From contig QJNS01000052.1 in assembly GCA_004154925.1 (NCBI GenBank), forward strand, positions 248,001 through 312,000: a stretch of 64,000 nucleotides of DNA. Direction: 5' to 3'. The translations under genes were made by a program, and so were the position numbers. The notes below the pieces were generated by a model. The model worked only from the letters and a program-made list of their open reading frames with translations. It was not told where the DNA came from and ran no database searches. How positions within the stretch are numbered: position 1 is the stretch's first letter; every line of letters begins with the position of its first letter. The stretch is from Monosporascus cannonballus (lineage: Eukaryota > Ascomycota > Sordariomycetes > Xylariales). Shown here piece by piece: positions 14,401 through 24,939 of the stretch.

Positions 14401-14766
14401 TTACTTAATACCTGATTAAATAAAAAAAATATCCAAATTCCGAAAATACCTGGGAACCCGCCAAAAATCTTATTAGCGCTTAACGCCTATTAAAAACTTT
14501 CCATTAATAACGGCGGAACCACCCGAAATAATAATATTCTAGTTTATAAGATCTAAGGAAAAAAATCCTTGGTTTACCGTATTTTAATTTTAATTGCGTA
14601 AAATCGTTAAAATCGTTTAAAAATTAAAAGATACAATTAATAAGTTTCGCACCCTAAGATTAATAATATTGGCGCTAACGACGTATGCGAAAAAAACGTA
14701 TAAAGGCTTTAAATAAAGATTTTTCGGCCGTTAACTCTTTTTTTTTAATCTTTTCGATTTTGTAAT

Positions 14767-15036
14767 ATGGCGATTAATTATGGAAATAAGGATTTTTATC
14801 CCGTTATACGAACGATCTTAACGGACATATTCCTTATAACGAAAAACCTTATTTATTATTTGGTAATTAAACTGCCGAATAAAATAAAAAAACAAAGCAT
14901 CGCGTTAAAACTTTCGAATTTAATTAAATTAACCAAGGCAAATTATTATTCGGATTTACGAAAACGACATTTAGATATACCGGAAGATATGTTGAAAATA
15001 TGGCGGAAAAACTTATTAAAAAAAAAGAAATCTTAA
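14767..15036 (+). other. 89-codon open stretch in the 3' region of copy D
   Basis: Open from ATG for 89 codons between the integrase end and the polypurine tract. The peptide is Lys/Ile/Leu-rich and matches no domain I recognise. It is the longest open frame in this element, but strong A+T bias makes Lys/Ile/Asn-rich openings likely by chance. The neighbouring 14,400-14,530, read on the minus strand, resembles the tail of the antisense ORF of copies C and E, so this may be a diverged counterpart of that accessory region. Confidence 0.3.
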
Positions 15037-15045
15037 AGGTAAAAT

Positions 15046-15063
15046 TTTCGGAAAAAGGAGATC
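15046..15063 (+). other. Polypurine tract of copy D
   Basis: A purine run ending GGAAAAAGGAGATCG abuts the 3' LTR and is the expected plus-strand primer for LTR retrotransposons. Matching tracts, on the opposite strand, flank the 3' LTRs of C (16,080-16,097) and E (35,288-35,303). This supports the LTR boundaries and the assignment of these copies to one family. Confidence 0.8.
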
Positions 15064-15452
15064 GTATTACGACTTAACAAATTACGGCCTCCAGGAACGG
15101 TCGTAACGGAAAAGGCCAAAAAAATTATGTGGATTAAGTTACGTAATGGATTACCAACTTACTGGTAGTAAGCCAGTAAACCGGATCATTAACTTATTAG
15201 TGGTAAGCCAATAAGCCGGATTATTAATTTATTGGTAGTAATCCAGCTAATAGAACAAAAATATATACGTTTATTAATTCCATAATTTAAATAATTTTAG
15301 TTTGCAATAATAATTTATTATCCAAGGCACCTTTGGCATTATAAAACGTAATATCTTATTATATTTATTGCTTAGATTCCCACGATACTCCTGCCAACAT
15401 AAACCCGTCGACTTAAGGTTTAATAGTTGGTTAAACCGCCTAGCTCGTCACA
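15064..15452 (+). repeat. 3' LTR of copy D
   Basis: Starts TATTACGACT (RIP-altered TGTTACGACC) and ends CTCGTCACA, followed by the duplication CAAAG. The last 100 bp are almost unmutated, in contrast with the equivalent end of the 5' LTR. The three GGATTA units recur at about 15,148-15,247. It forms an inverted repeat with the neighbouring C LTR at 15,685-16,079. Confidence 0.88.
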
Positions 15453-15457
15453 CAAAG

Positions 15458-15679
15458 CTAATTTTATTATCGGTATAAAGTAACAGATAATAACTATTAT
15501 CTGGCCAAACGAAAACTTTTAGAAAACTAAGAAATTAATTTAAGTTAAAATAACTTAATTCATCCAGCGTTAATAAAGTCGTTTGCGGTAGAATCTTAAG
15601 CAGTCGACGATAATAAAAATGGCGGTCCCGGGGGAATCTGCCTTCCATCTTGTCCCTAAAAGCTTTCAGTATTTCCAAT
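15458..15679. other. Host spacer between elements D and C
   Basis: A 222-bp strip bounded by the right duplication of D (CAAAG) and the left duplication of C (CTTTG). Before the two insertions it joined 8,468-8,870 on its left to 22,426 onward on its right. The left half is AT-rich and partly mutated; the right half is normal. A minus-strand open frame (15,535 leftward into the C LTR) reads basic, but it is partly LTR sequence and is not called. Confidence 0.6.
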
Positions 15680-15684
15680 CTTTG

Positions 15685-16079
15685 TGTGACGGCTAGGCGG
15701 TTTAACCAACTATTAAACCTAAGTCGTACGGGTTTATGTTGGCAGAAGTATCGTGGGAATCTAAGCAATAGATATAGGAACGTATCACGTCTCGTAATAC
15801 CAAGGGTGCCTTGGGTAACGAAATATTATTGCAAATTAAAGCTATTTAGATTATGAAATTAATAAACGTATATATCTTTGTTTTGGCTTAAGGTATTTAA
15901 GCGGTTTAAACCCTTAAGCCTTTTGAGCCCTTTAAGCCCTTCTGCTGGCTTAAAGGTCTTAAGGTGCTTGGCACCTTAAAACCTTTAAGCCAGTTACGTA
16001 ACGTCTTGGCTTGGGTCGGAATTAACCCCTTCGTAATTCCGACCGTTTGAAAAAAAGCTAAGACCGTTAAGTTATAACA
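15685..16079 (-). repeat. 3' LTR of copy C
   Basis: 395 bp, plus-strand TGTGACGG...TTATAACA. The outer 100 bp are little mutated. The middle carries CTTAAG-rich imperfect palindromes of the C-type subfamily, in place of the GGATTA units of copy D, although both ends match D. Confidence 0.9.
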
Positions 16080-16128
16080 CGATCTCCCTTTTTCCAGGAT
16101 TTTTATCCCTAAAAATCAAATTATTTAT

Positions 16129-16434
16129 TTGTTAATTTTAATAAGTAACCTTCCTTTTTACATACTTATTATATTAGGCCAAATCGAAAAATCTCGTTCC
16201 CGTAAACGTATTAACACTTTAATTCTTTTAAAACGTATCAAACGTTTTGGTTTCAAAATACCCTTTTGTTTTCGTTACGAAAAGGAAAATACGGAATACA
16301 AAATAATTCGAAGGTTTTTAAAATATACGCAATATATTTATTATAAGGGTCCTTATAACGTTTTTGGTTTTTCGGAGGTCGAATATCAAAAACTTTTTAA
16401 TAAGGAGGACCGTTTAAAACATAAAAAGGAATAA
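16129..16434 (+). CDS. Antisense accessory ORF in the 3' region of copy C (decayed)
   Basis: 101 open codons running opposite to gag-pol, between the 3' LTR and integrase. The reading continues in the same frame to about 16,800 through a few stops that replace Gln or Trp codons. The protein is basic at its N-terminus, then has VFGFSEVEYQKL and an acidic/basic helical tail. Copy E carries the same reading at about 35,340-36,005 (GFSEFKYKKLFNKENRL), so a coding sequence, not chance, is likely. From memory it resembles a class of fungal hypothetical proteins with paired CxxC motifs ahead of a FGFSE-type segment. Here the Cys positions are mostly Tyr, as RIP would leave them. The function is unknown and the present copy is broken downstream of this opening. 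Confidence 0.5.
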   Translation: MLILISNLPFYILIILGQIEKSRSRKRINTLILLKRIKRFGFKIPFCFRYEKENTEYKIIRRFLKYTQYIYYKGPYNVFGFSEVEYQKLFNKEDRLKHKKE

Positions 16435-16979
16435 ATTCGTAAAATGCTGCGTACCGCCACCAATAAGCTAAATTATGTATAAAAACAAAGGCGGTTGTTT
16501 CGTCGCCATGGTATAGAAATGTTTCGTCGCAATATTTAGGATACGGAAGTTATGGAGGAATTTAAGCGTTTCGAAAAAAAACAGGAACAATTAAAAGCCG
16601 CCATTACGGCTACCACGTTAACGTAGGTTACAGCCAATTATCCCGACATCTCGGTTACTAACTGGTTAACTTTTAACTAGGATGCGCCCGTCGTTATTAA
16701 TAAAAGTTCTTCAATAAGCGTTAGGCGCTAATAAAGTTCTTAGCAAGTTTTTAGATATTTTCGGAATCCGGATGTTTTTTTTATTTAATCAAATATTAAG
16801 TAAATCCGTTATATTTTCGCATATTAAGTATTTTTTTTATTTCGTATATTTATTTATCTTTTATTTTTACGTCGTTTTATACCGTATATACCTTAATTAT
16901 ATTTATTATTAATTCTAATAAAAAAATATAAAATATTACATAAAATTTAACTTTTAATAAAAATTCCAATTAATAATTA

Positions 16980-19900
16980 TTTTTTAAAAATTTTTAATAA
17001 TTTTATATAGGCCGATATATTTAAAATCGAATTTTTTATTAAGTTATTTTATTTAAATATTTTTTATAATAAAAAGAACTATTTCCCCTTTTTCGAAAAT
17101 TAATTTTTTTAATTTTTTTTAATTATAATATTTATTTATTTAATTTCGTACAAAGTTTATTTTTATTTTTATTTTTTTAATATAATTATCGTAATTATTT
17201 CAACGTACGGATTATTTTAATATTAATTAGATTATTATCGCGCGTTTTTTTATAAATTTTTAAAATAAAATCAAAATTTACGTTTACAAATATTATCTTA
17301 ATATTTTTATAATAATTAATATTATAAGTTAATTATGCAATTAATAATTTCTTAATTTAATTATTTTATTTATAATTAATATAATATCGTAAATAAACTT
17401 TTAAAATTTAATTTATTTATTCTATTTATTTATTTATTTAAAATTTAAATACGTTAAATAACTTATAATTTAAGTCGATTTATGCCATAAAACCTTGTTA
17501 AAATTTAAATACAAATATCGATCCTTTATTTAATATAATTTTTATTAATAATCCGTAGATATAAAAAATATATTTAAAAAAAATATATATTAATTATTCG
17601 GTATTTATGTTTTCGTAATATAGTAAAAAATAAAAAGATTTCGTAAATCGATTAACAATTACAAAAATATTATCGTAATATATTTTTATAACTGGATTTT
17701 TTGATATAAAAAATTTAATAATAAAGTCGAATATAATTAAATATTATAATTGTTTTATAATTAATAATAGCTGTAATTTTTCGTATAACTTATATTATTA
17801 AACTTTTACTTTAATATAAATATTATATTGCCATATAACTTTTAATATTATTAATTTTATTTTAAAAAAAATATATACGTTAAAATTATTTTAAGATTTT
17901 GTAAATCCCTAAATATTTGTATAATTAATATTTGTATATTTCCCGTATTAAACTTTTTTAATATTTTCCTAAAATTTATATCTTATTTATTTTTTGGTTT
18001 TTTAAAAAATTATTATTATATTATTAAATTTTCTAATATATATTATAAAGTATTTTCCAAATTGTCGTAATTTATTATAAGCGTAAATATCTTTTTATAA
18101 TAATATCAAAAATTATATAACTAATTTTAATTAATTTTTTTCGATATTTAATTATTTGTTTAAAATATTTGCTTTATTATTTTTTGATTTTCTTTTTATA
18201 AATAATAATAAAATCGAAATTTGCCAATTTTTCCGCGTAATAAAATTATTATTTTATAAATTCTTTGGTTGTAATAAATTAAGTAAAATTTTAATAATCC
18301 GTATAAATCTTAATTTAATATAAATTTCCTTTTAAAAAATGCCTAAATTTTCGAAATACCATAATAATAATTATAAATTTTTTATTTGGAATACCGCAAT
18401 TAAATTCGGCTTTTTTTAATTTATACGAAAAGAATATAATAAAATATAATTTGCCTTAATTATTTCGTTATCCGATTATTACGTTTAACGTATAATCCGA
18501 AATATTAATTTTTAATTTAATAAAATGGTTTAAATTATATATAATTAGCACTAACTTATTAATAATTATATTTTTAATATTTTAAAATGTTTTTTCCGTA
18601 TTTAACGTTTATTTAAATTCTTTTTTTTATAAAATTTATTAAAAATATAATTATTTTGCTAAAATTTCGAATAAACTTCCTGTAATAATTAGCGAATTCA
18701 AAAAATACTTATATTTTTTTAATTATCGTTAATATTTATTGTTCTGTAATTACAATAATTTTCTTAAAGTTTATTTTAATATATCCTAAAATAATAATAT
18801 ATTTTAAATATTTTATTTTTTATATATGGAATTAATTTTTTTCTGTATTAACAAATAATTTCGCATTTTATAAAATTTAAAAAACCTTATAAATATATCT
18901 TATGTATATTTTTTTTATTTCCGATAAAATAAGAATATCGTCGAGATAGTAAATAATAAAAATATTAAAGTATTTTTGTAATACGTAATTAATTATTTGT
19001 TAAAAAGTTATTAATACGTTCGTAAATCTTATTAATATAACCAAATATTTAAATAATCCGTATTTCGTTTTAAAGGTTATTTTTTATTCGTATCCTTTTT
19101 TAACCTTAATAAAATTATATCCATTTTTGAAATTAAAAATTATAAATTATTTAATTCCGTAAAATTAATTTTTCATTTCTGTAATTATAGATAATAATAT
19201 TTAATTTTTAATAATAACGTTATTTAATTATTAATAATTAATTATAAGTCGCAATTTTTAATTTTTTTTAAGTACGAAAAATATCAGGTATTTTGCCAGT
19301 GATTTCGAAAATTAAATTTATCTTTTTTATAGCCGATTTTCTATGTATTTTCTGAAAATACGTAATTTATCTTTATTAAGATTATAGATAAGGTAAAACT
19401 TTATCGAAAAATTTTTTTAAAAAATTATTTCATAATTTTATTTGCTATTTTTTAATAATTTTATATCTAGTTTTTTCTTAAAAAATTATTCGTATTTATG
19501 GTATTATAATAACATATTAATTAAATTTTTAATTTTTCGGATTATTATTCGTATTATTTTAAATCGTTATTTAATTACTTTAGTTTTGTTTTAATAATAA
19601 TAACGATACGTTATATTTTTATACTTATTTTTTTTATATTTTATTCCTTTAAATAATAAAGTATTTATTATATTCTTATACTTATATTTATCGTTATTAT
19701 GGATCGAATATTAAGATTTTAATTTTCTTTTTTACTTATTAATAAGGAATAAAACGAACTTTACCTGGCCAGTTCCGCCGTTAATTAAAATTCCGTATTA
19801 GCATATTTATGGTAATCCTAAGATTATATCATAATTCCCGAATAGAACGATATCAAAATTAATTATTTAATATTATCTTTAAATAAAAATTTCAAAATAA

Positions 19901-21950
19901 TTAATTTCGCGTATAATTTTTCCGTTATTATAAGCAAATTCTTAACTTTCGGTATTTATCGTTATATAAAGTTCTAATTTATATCTTTATAATAATTTAA
20001 TTTTATTAACCATATCCGGTATAATATAATTTCCGCCCAAAGTTCCATAATCCATTATTGCAATATATTAATATATTTCAATTCGCATTTTTAAAATAAT
20101 AAGGTCGTTAACGTTTCCTATTATCGCGTTTAAAGCCTTTTTTAGGAATTCTTTTTAATTTTTCTAAGTTTTATTATTTTGCGGCTTTTTTGTAAATAAC
20201 CTTTTTTTTTAATTTTTATTTAAATTTATTAAGTTTTGCTTATGTTTTTTCGTTTAACGCATTAAGCTGTTATATTTGTCGTTATTATCGGCGTACTGTT
20301 CCTTTAAGCTGTAATAATTATTTTTGGCTTTTTTGTAATTTTTCTCCTTATCGAATAAATTTTTTTTTTATATTTATAATTACATCCTATTATACGTTAT
20401 TTTGGTTATTATTCCAGAGATTTCTTATAAATTAACGTATTTTTTCCTTAATAACCTTTTTTTCGTAAGGATTTATAATAAATACTAATTAAAAATAGAA
20501 ATCCGTAATAATTTTTTAATAATGCTTTTTTACCGTACGTTAAATTAACTTTTTTTCCGTTTAGTAATCGTATTATTTATAATAATAAAAAAGGTTTTCC
20601 TATAGATATTATTTTTTTAAGTTAATTTTTTGTTTTGGCTGATTGTTAAATATTTCCTGGGGTTATAATTCGAAATTATCGATATTATTATTTATTATTT
20701 TTGTTATACCCGGTACGGTTTAAAAAGTCGAATCCCTTATAATATATTCGGATAATTCGTATATAAATATATTATTTCCATTTTTCGTAATCGGGATATT
20801 TTCGTTATTAATAATATATGGCATACATTTTATTATATCGATCAAGTATTCCGGGATAAATTTTTTCTGTCCAATTCTGGTATTCGCGTAATTATCCTTA
20901 TAACGCTTTTTGCCGTACTCGTAATGCCTATTAAGCTAGCTTTTTGGCTTCTTATATCCTTCGTCGAATCTCTTATTATAGTAGTCCTTATTAAACTTCT
21001 TGCTATAGGCCTAATTCGTATTTGGCTTGGATTATGTTAATAACTTTGTTATTATTTCCTTAATTATTCCTAAATTATTTTTCTAGTATAAGGGTCCAGT
21101 TATTTTATTATGGCTTTTTAGGTTTTTTATATTTATAGGCTTTATGTCCCATTTTGCCGTAATTAAAATATTTAATTTCGCTTTAATTTTATCTATGGGT
21201 AACATGAAGTTCCATAAATCCTGGCGCCGTTCCATAAAAAGTAAGGGATATATTTCGTTTTTTCCTTTAATTGGACTTATATCCCAAATATAAAATATAT
21301 TATTTTTTTTCTTATTGTTTTTTAAATAATTAATTATTAATCTTAATTACCTTTATAATATACCGATTTGAGGTAATTAATTATTTAATCCGAATAATTT
21401 TATTTTTTATATCGTTTTTTAACCTTTTATAAAACATATCAATAAGGGCGTCGGCTTTGTTATTTCTTTATTTTGCTTTAACTGCAAAACTTTTAAAAAT
21501 TACGGCGTATTTGGATATAAGTTTTTTCTATCGGAATTATAAGAATTATTAAGCCGTTAATCGTTTTTTATCCGGATTACCGAAATTATTACGCACTTTA
21601 TTTTCGAAATTGGTATAAGTTAAAAAAATTTTATTAATAAAATCCTTTTTATTTATTTCTTTTATTTTTAAAAAGTTTTTTATAATAAATTTAAATTCAT
21701 TAACCGTATTTCCTATTAAATATATTTCTATTACTAGGATTATATCCGCTGGATTATTTAAGTTTAAAAAGCGAAAATAAATTCGTGCCGAAATTAAAAA
21801 AATCTAAAAATTGTTTTTTCTATCGTAGGGTTTTAATTTCTTTGGCTTTATACGGACGAAAAAGGGTTAGGCCGGCGTAGCCCTAAGTTATCAAATTTCT
21901 TTTTCCAATTCCCGAATTCGAGCTTAAAACTGTTAAATAGGGGTTTTCTA
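16980..21950 (-). pseudogene. RIP-destroyed gag-pol of copy C
   Basis: Read on the minus strand from right to left. Gag lies near 21,950-21,170 and ends with a zinc knuckle near 21,128-21,170 that reads YFNYGKMGHKAYKY, a CCHC box with each Cys now Tyr. A protease region is near 19,800-20,000 and RT starts near 19,460. The catalytic motif near 18,937-18,965 still reads YYLDDILI and is the best preserved in the window. RNase H starts near 18,480-18,520 and integrase extends to about 17,000. Stops are dense in every frame. The order is Gypsy, not Copia. Confidence 0.87.
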
Positions 21951-22025
21951 AATATTAATTAACATTTTGACAATATTAAGTATTGCTTAAAGTCTAACGG
22001 TACTATTAAATAATAGCTTGTAACG

Positions 22026-22420
22026 TATAACGGCTAAGCGGTTTAACCAATTATTAAACCTAAGTCGTACGGGTTTATATTAATAGAAATATTTTAGGAA
22101 TTTAAATAATAGATATAGGAACGTATTACGTCTCGTAATACCAAAGGTACCTTAGGTAACGAAATGTTATTGCAAATTAAAACTATTTAAACTATGGAAT
22201 TAATAAACGTATATATCCTTATCTTGGCTCAAGGTGTTTAAGCGGCTTAAACCCTTAAGCCTTTTGAGCCCTTTGAGCCCTCCTGCTGGCTTAAGGGGCT
22301 CAAGGTATTTGGCACCTTGAAACCTTTGAGCCAGTCACGTAACGTCTTGGCTTGGGTCGGAGCTGACCCCTTCGTGGTTCCAACCGTTTAAAAAGAAGCC
22401 AAGACCGTTAGGTCATAACA
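22026..22420 (-). repeat. 5' LTR of copy C
   Basis: 395 bp ending AGGTCATAACA. The outer (right) half is almost free of RIP-type changes, while the inner part is mutated. The adjoining 22,019-22,025 (TGTAACG) repeats the terminal heptamer of the LTR at the start of the internal region. Confidence 0.9.
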
Positions 22421-22425
22421 CTTTG

Positions 22426-23487
22426 GCTGATTTACCGCGTACTCCATATTACCGGGTCGACGGCTCTTCGACAAGCCTTTACCTGAGTTCGGTTTCTTTG
22501 GTCCGTGCCGGGGCCGGGTTCGTTTTTGCTTGTGACTTGCAATATAAGAGCAAGGCTTACCAAAATTGGTGCAACCCCCATATCCAGATTAGGTTCCATT
22601 GCTTTTGGCCTGGAATAAATAAAGACCATCAATGTAAGTATTTGGTGCTCTACAAAAGATAATGAATGAATTAAGCAGAGGCACACCTTGGATGAACGAC
22701 ATCTGTCGCAAGCAGAATGTCTCCAACGGCTGCCACCTGCGGAACCACCAGCACAGTTCTGGAATATTGCCGGCTAGTTTCGTTCGGCAAAGGAGAGCGT
22801 GCCAAACATAGGTAGGTGAGCCTGATTTGGGCAATAGAGTCCTCCTCTCGAAATACGACTCAGAACCTCATAGATGGTAACAGTTCGCTCAGCTTCAAAA
22901 GCACAGGTCAGTTCAAACGTGCGAGGACCTTGCCTCCCAATTAGCATAGGCACAGTCCCAATAACTTGTTAACAGTCCTTTATGTGCGTGATAGTAAAGG
23001 GTAATGCCATGCCCCGCCAGCATGATCTCTTCTAGTCTATTATAGGGTAATAGAAGTCTAACACCTAGTCATAACACCAGAAACTAACACCTAAATCCAC
23101 CGAAGGCTTCATACCGAATCCAGCTATCACAAAAAGATAGTAAATCAGGAAAATAGGACCTGAATAAATAAAACAATTCTAAAAAAGACTGAGGTGTCCT
23201 TATGTAATTATCCTTCGAAATTAACAGGCTATTTCCCCGAGAAGTAGTTAGACCTTTTACTTAAAAGCGCGCGAATTTCTGTGTCAATGACCTGCAGTCT
23301 CCTTATTCAAAGAGAATGTCTTAGGGAGCAAGTTGCCACAGGCAGCTTTACCATGAACCACAGGGGTATAAATACCCCGCGAAGAATCTACTCAGTGTAC
23401 CCCGCATCCGCAGCCATTCCATCCCCAAAGAAAACCTCCCAAGTCAAGAGCAAACCACGTCTACCGATTCAACGTCCCCAGATAGGG
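22426..23487. other. Host sequence upstream of the BTB gene
   Basis: About 1.06 kb of normal composition that was joined to 15,458-15,679 before copy C inserted. Open frames on both strands at 22,423-22,834 overlap each other and none resembles a known protein. I see no gene here. The last few hundred bases probably include the promoter and 5' leader of the BTB gene. Confidence 0.5.
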
Positions 23488-24561
23488 ATGGCAACGGCAT
23501 CTACAGAGGGCAAAGGCGTCCCCAGCGACGGGGTTGGAACCTTTGTCGGCCACGATGAAAAGTGATCATATCCGGAACCTGCAATAACTGTGCATGGATA
23601 CTAGGACGCTAACTCGTGGTTTATAGGCTTCTTGCCAGCGGAAACCTTTCAGACGTGGAGATCCGATGCCGCGATAAATCTTGGAAACTGCATAAACTCA
23701 TCCTGAGCAGCCGCTGCACATGGTTTGACAAAGCATTGAACGGCAAATTCATGGTATGGAAGATATTTTAGAGGGGAGATCATTTAAAAGCTGACCACGG
23801 ATTCAGGAAGCCAGCAGCGGTGTGGTGACGATAGAGAACTTTGAGCCAGACAGAGTCTACCAAATGATCCAGTTCATCTACACCGGGAGTAAGCGCAACG
23901 ATGCTCTACGCATCAAACGTGTGGGAACACTGACACTTCTGTAGGGTTGCCTTGTTCCGATCCCGATGACAAACAATTTCTCCCTCTGATCTATCTCTAC
24001 GAACTCGGAGACTACTTCGTGTTGCCGGAGCTTTGTGAGATCACCCTCGTGCAACTGAAGGCTAAACTCGATGTAGCCGCTCGGCTCCTCCAACTCGCGA
24101 AGCTCGACAATGGGTATAGGGATAGCGATGGGTATTGGAGAGATGATGAGTATGGGGCTGTGAATGTGACGGATGAACAGAAGACTACGGCTGCGCAGCA
24201 CTGCAAGGGCTTCTATGAAGCGGTCTTGTATGTGTACACACACGATATCTTGTCTGAGCTCCAGCCATTACGCAAACCACTGATCAGCTTCTTCTCAAAG
24301 ACGGCACTCTACCACATGGACACCGCAGCTAAAGGGATGGAAGTGTTGACGGGAGTTCCTCGTTTTACAATCGACGTCCTGATGAGCGGCGGTTTAGCCA
24401 TCGGCCTTACTCATATGCGCTACCCCTCCGCCTGTCGTGAATGCAGAAACAGCCTGTCATCGCAGGTTGATCACGTCTATGAGAAGATGGGTCTGGAAGG
24501 AGGGCGTGGTAAATTCTACGTGGAGGCTTACTGCAATTCCTGTGCGGCAAAAGTCTCCTAG
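23488..24561 (+). CDS. BTB/POZ domain protein with C-terminal CxxC pair; join(23488..23561,23627..23753,23807..23888,23945..24561)
   Basis: Four-exon model of 299 aa whose total coding length is an exact multiple of three. Intron 1 (65 bp) ends GCTAAC...TATAG, intron 2 is 53 bp, and intron 3 (56 bp) is GTAAGC...CTGAC...CTGTAG. Residues about 26-130 form a BTB fold: LLASGNLSDVEIRC, WKLHKLILSSRC, VVTIENFEPD, IQFIYTG, then YELGDYFVLPELCE. These domains mediate dimerisation and, in many families, recruit cullin-3. A C-terminal CREC (about 258-261) and CNSC (about 291-294) could bind a zinc ion. No MATH, Kelch or nuclease domain is present. Start chosen as the ATG giving MATASTEGKG; an upstream in-frame ATG at 23,353 is possible. 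Element F lies 153 bp beyond the stop, yet the frame is intact. The partner and target are unknown. Confidence 0.8.
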
Positions 24562-24714
24562 GGCTCGAGATGTCAGAATTGTTCGGATTAGGGGTGCGGG
24601 GCGGTGTCTGGGGTAAGATCATTTTGCTGGATGGCTTCCACGGCCTGGGATGATGTAGAAACATTGTTGGTTTTCTCCTGCGTTTAGACTCAGCACCGAA
24701 GTTTCCCGTCAGAC

Positions 24715-24920
24715 TGTCAGGTGCCAAGGTGCGACCCCCTTTCCGGGGCCCAGCGCCCTACCAGTGTGGCTCCAGTTTGTGTATATATAGGGGGGCTTCG
24801 CCCCCGAGTAATTAAAAAAGGGCAGGTATTAATAATTATCTATTTACTATCCATGCTATGAATTACCTGCTAGGCTGCTTTTTTTACCTTTTACTCCGTA
24901 TTTTACCATTTTCCCTGACA
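24715..24920 (+). repeat. 5' LTR of element F
   Basis: 206 bp, TGTCAGG...CCTGACA, with a short inverted repeat at the very ends. A TATATATA box (about 24,782-24,789) is followed at once by a perfect hairpin GGGGGC-TTC-GCCCCC type at 24,790-24,805. The outer 130 bp are unmutated, while the inner end shows RIP-type changes. Compare the right LTR and the solo copies at 33,018 and 43,167. Confidence 0.92.
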
Positions 24921-24939
24921 TATTAATACCTTTACCTAT

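Larger units (their letters stand above)
8871..15452 (+). mobile_element. Family-1 Ty3/Gypsy copy D, full length, TSD CAAAG
   Basis: Full-length element of 6,582 bp. The LTRs are 8,871-9,258 and 15,064-15,452. A polypurine tract (GGAAAAAGGAGATCG) lies immediately before the 3' LTR. Identical 5-bp target-site duplications CAAAG flank it at 8,866-8,870 and 15,453-15,457. Domain order is Gag, protease, RT, RNase H, integrase, the Gypsy order. All coding frames are destroyed by RIP-type C-to-T and G-to-A changes, so it is non-autonomous today. It interrupted host sequence that now lies at 8,468-8,870 and 15,458-15,679. Confidence 0.93.
15685..22420 (-). mobile_element. Family-1 Ty3/Gypsy copy C, full length, TSD CTTTG
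   Basis: Full-length element of 6,736 bp on the minus strand. Its two LTRs are equal in length (395 bp each, 15,685-16,079 and 22,026-22,420) and perfect 5-bp duplications CTTTG flank it at 15,680-15,684 and 22,421-22,425. The polypurine tract is next to the left LTR. Going right to left it carries Gag, protease, RT, RNase H and integrase, then a 3' accessory region holding an antisense ORF (16,129-16,434). It is RIP-degenerate throughout except for the outer LTR ends. Confidence 0.93.

Noticed and set aside
15535..15768. 77-codon basic minus-strand ORF
   Set aside because: It crosses the boundary of copy C: its first part is LTR sequence and only 15,535-15,684 is host DNA. Rejoining the host pieces puts a stop just upstream.
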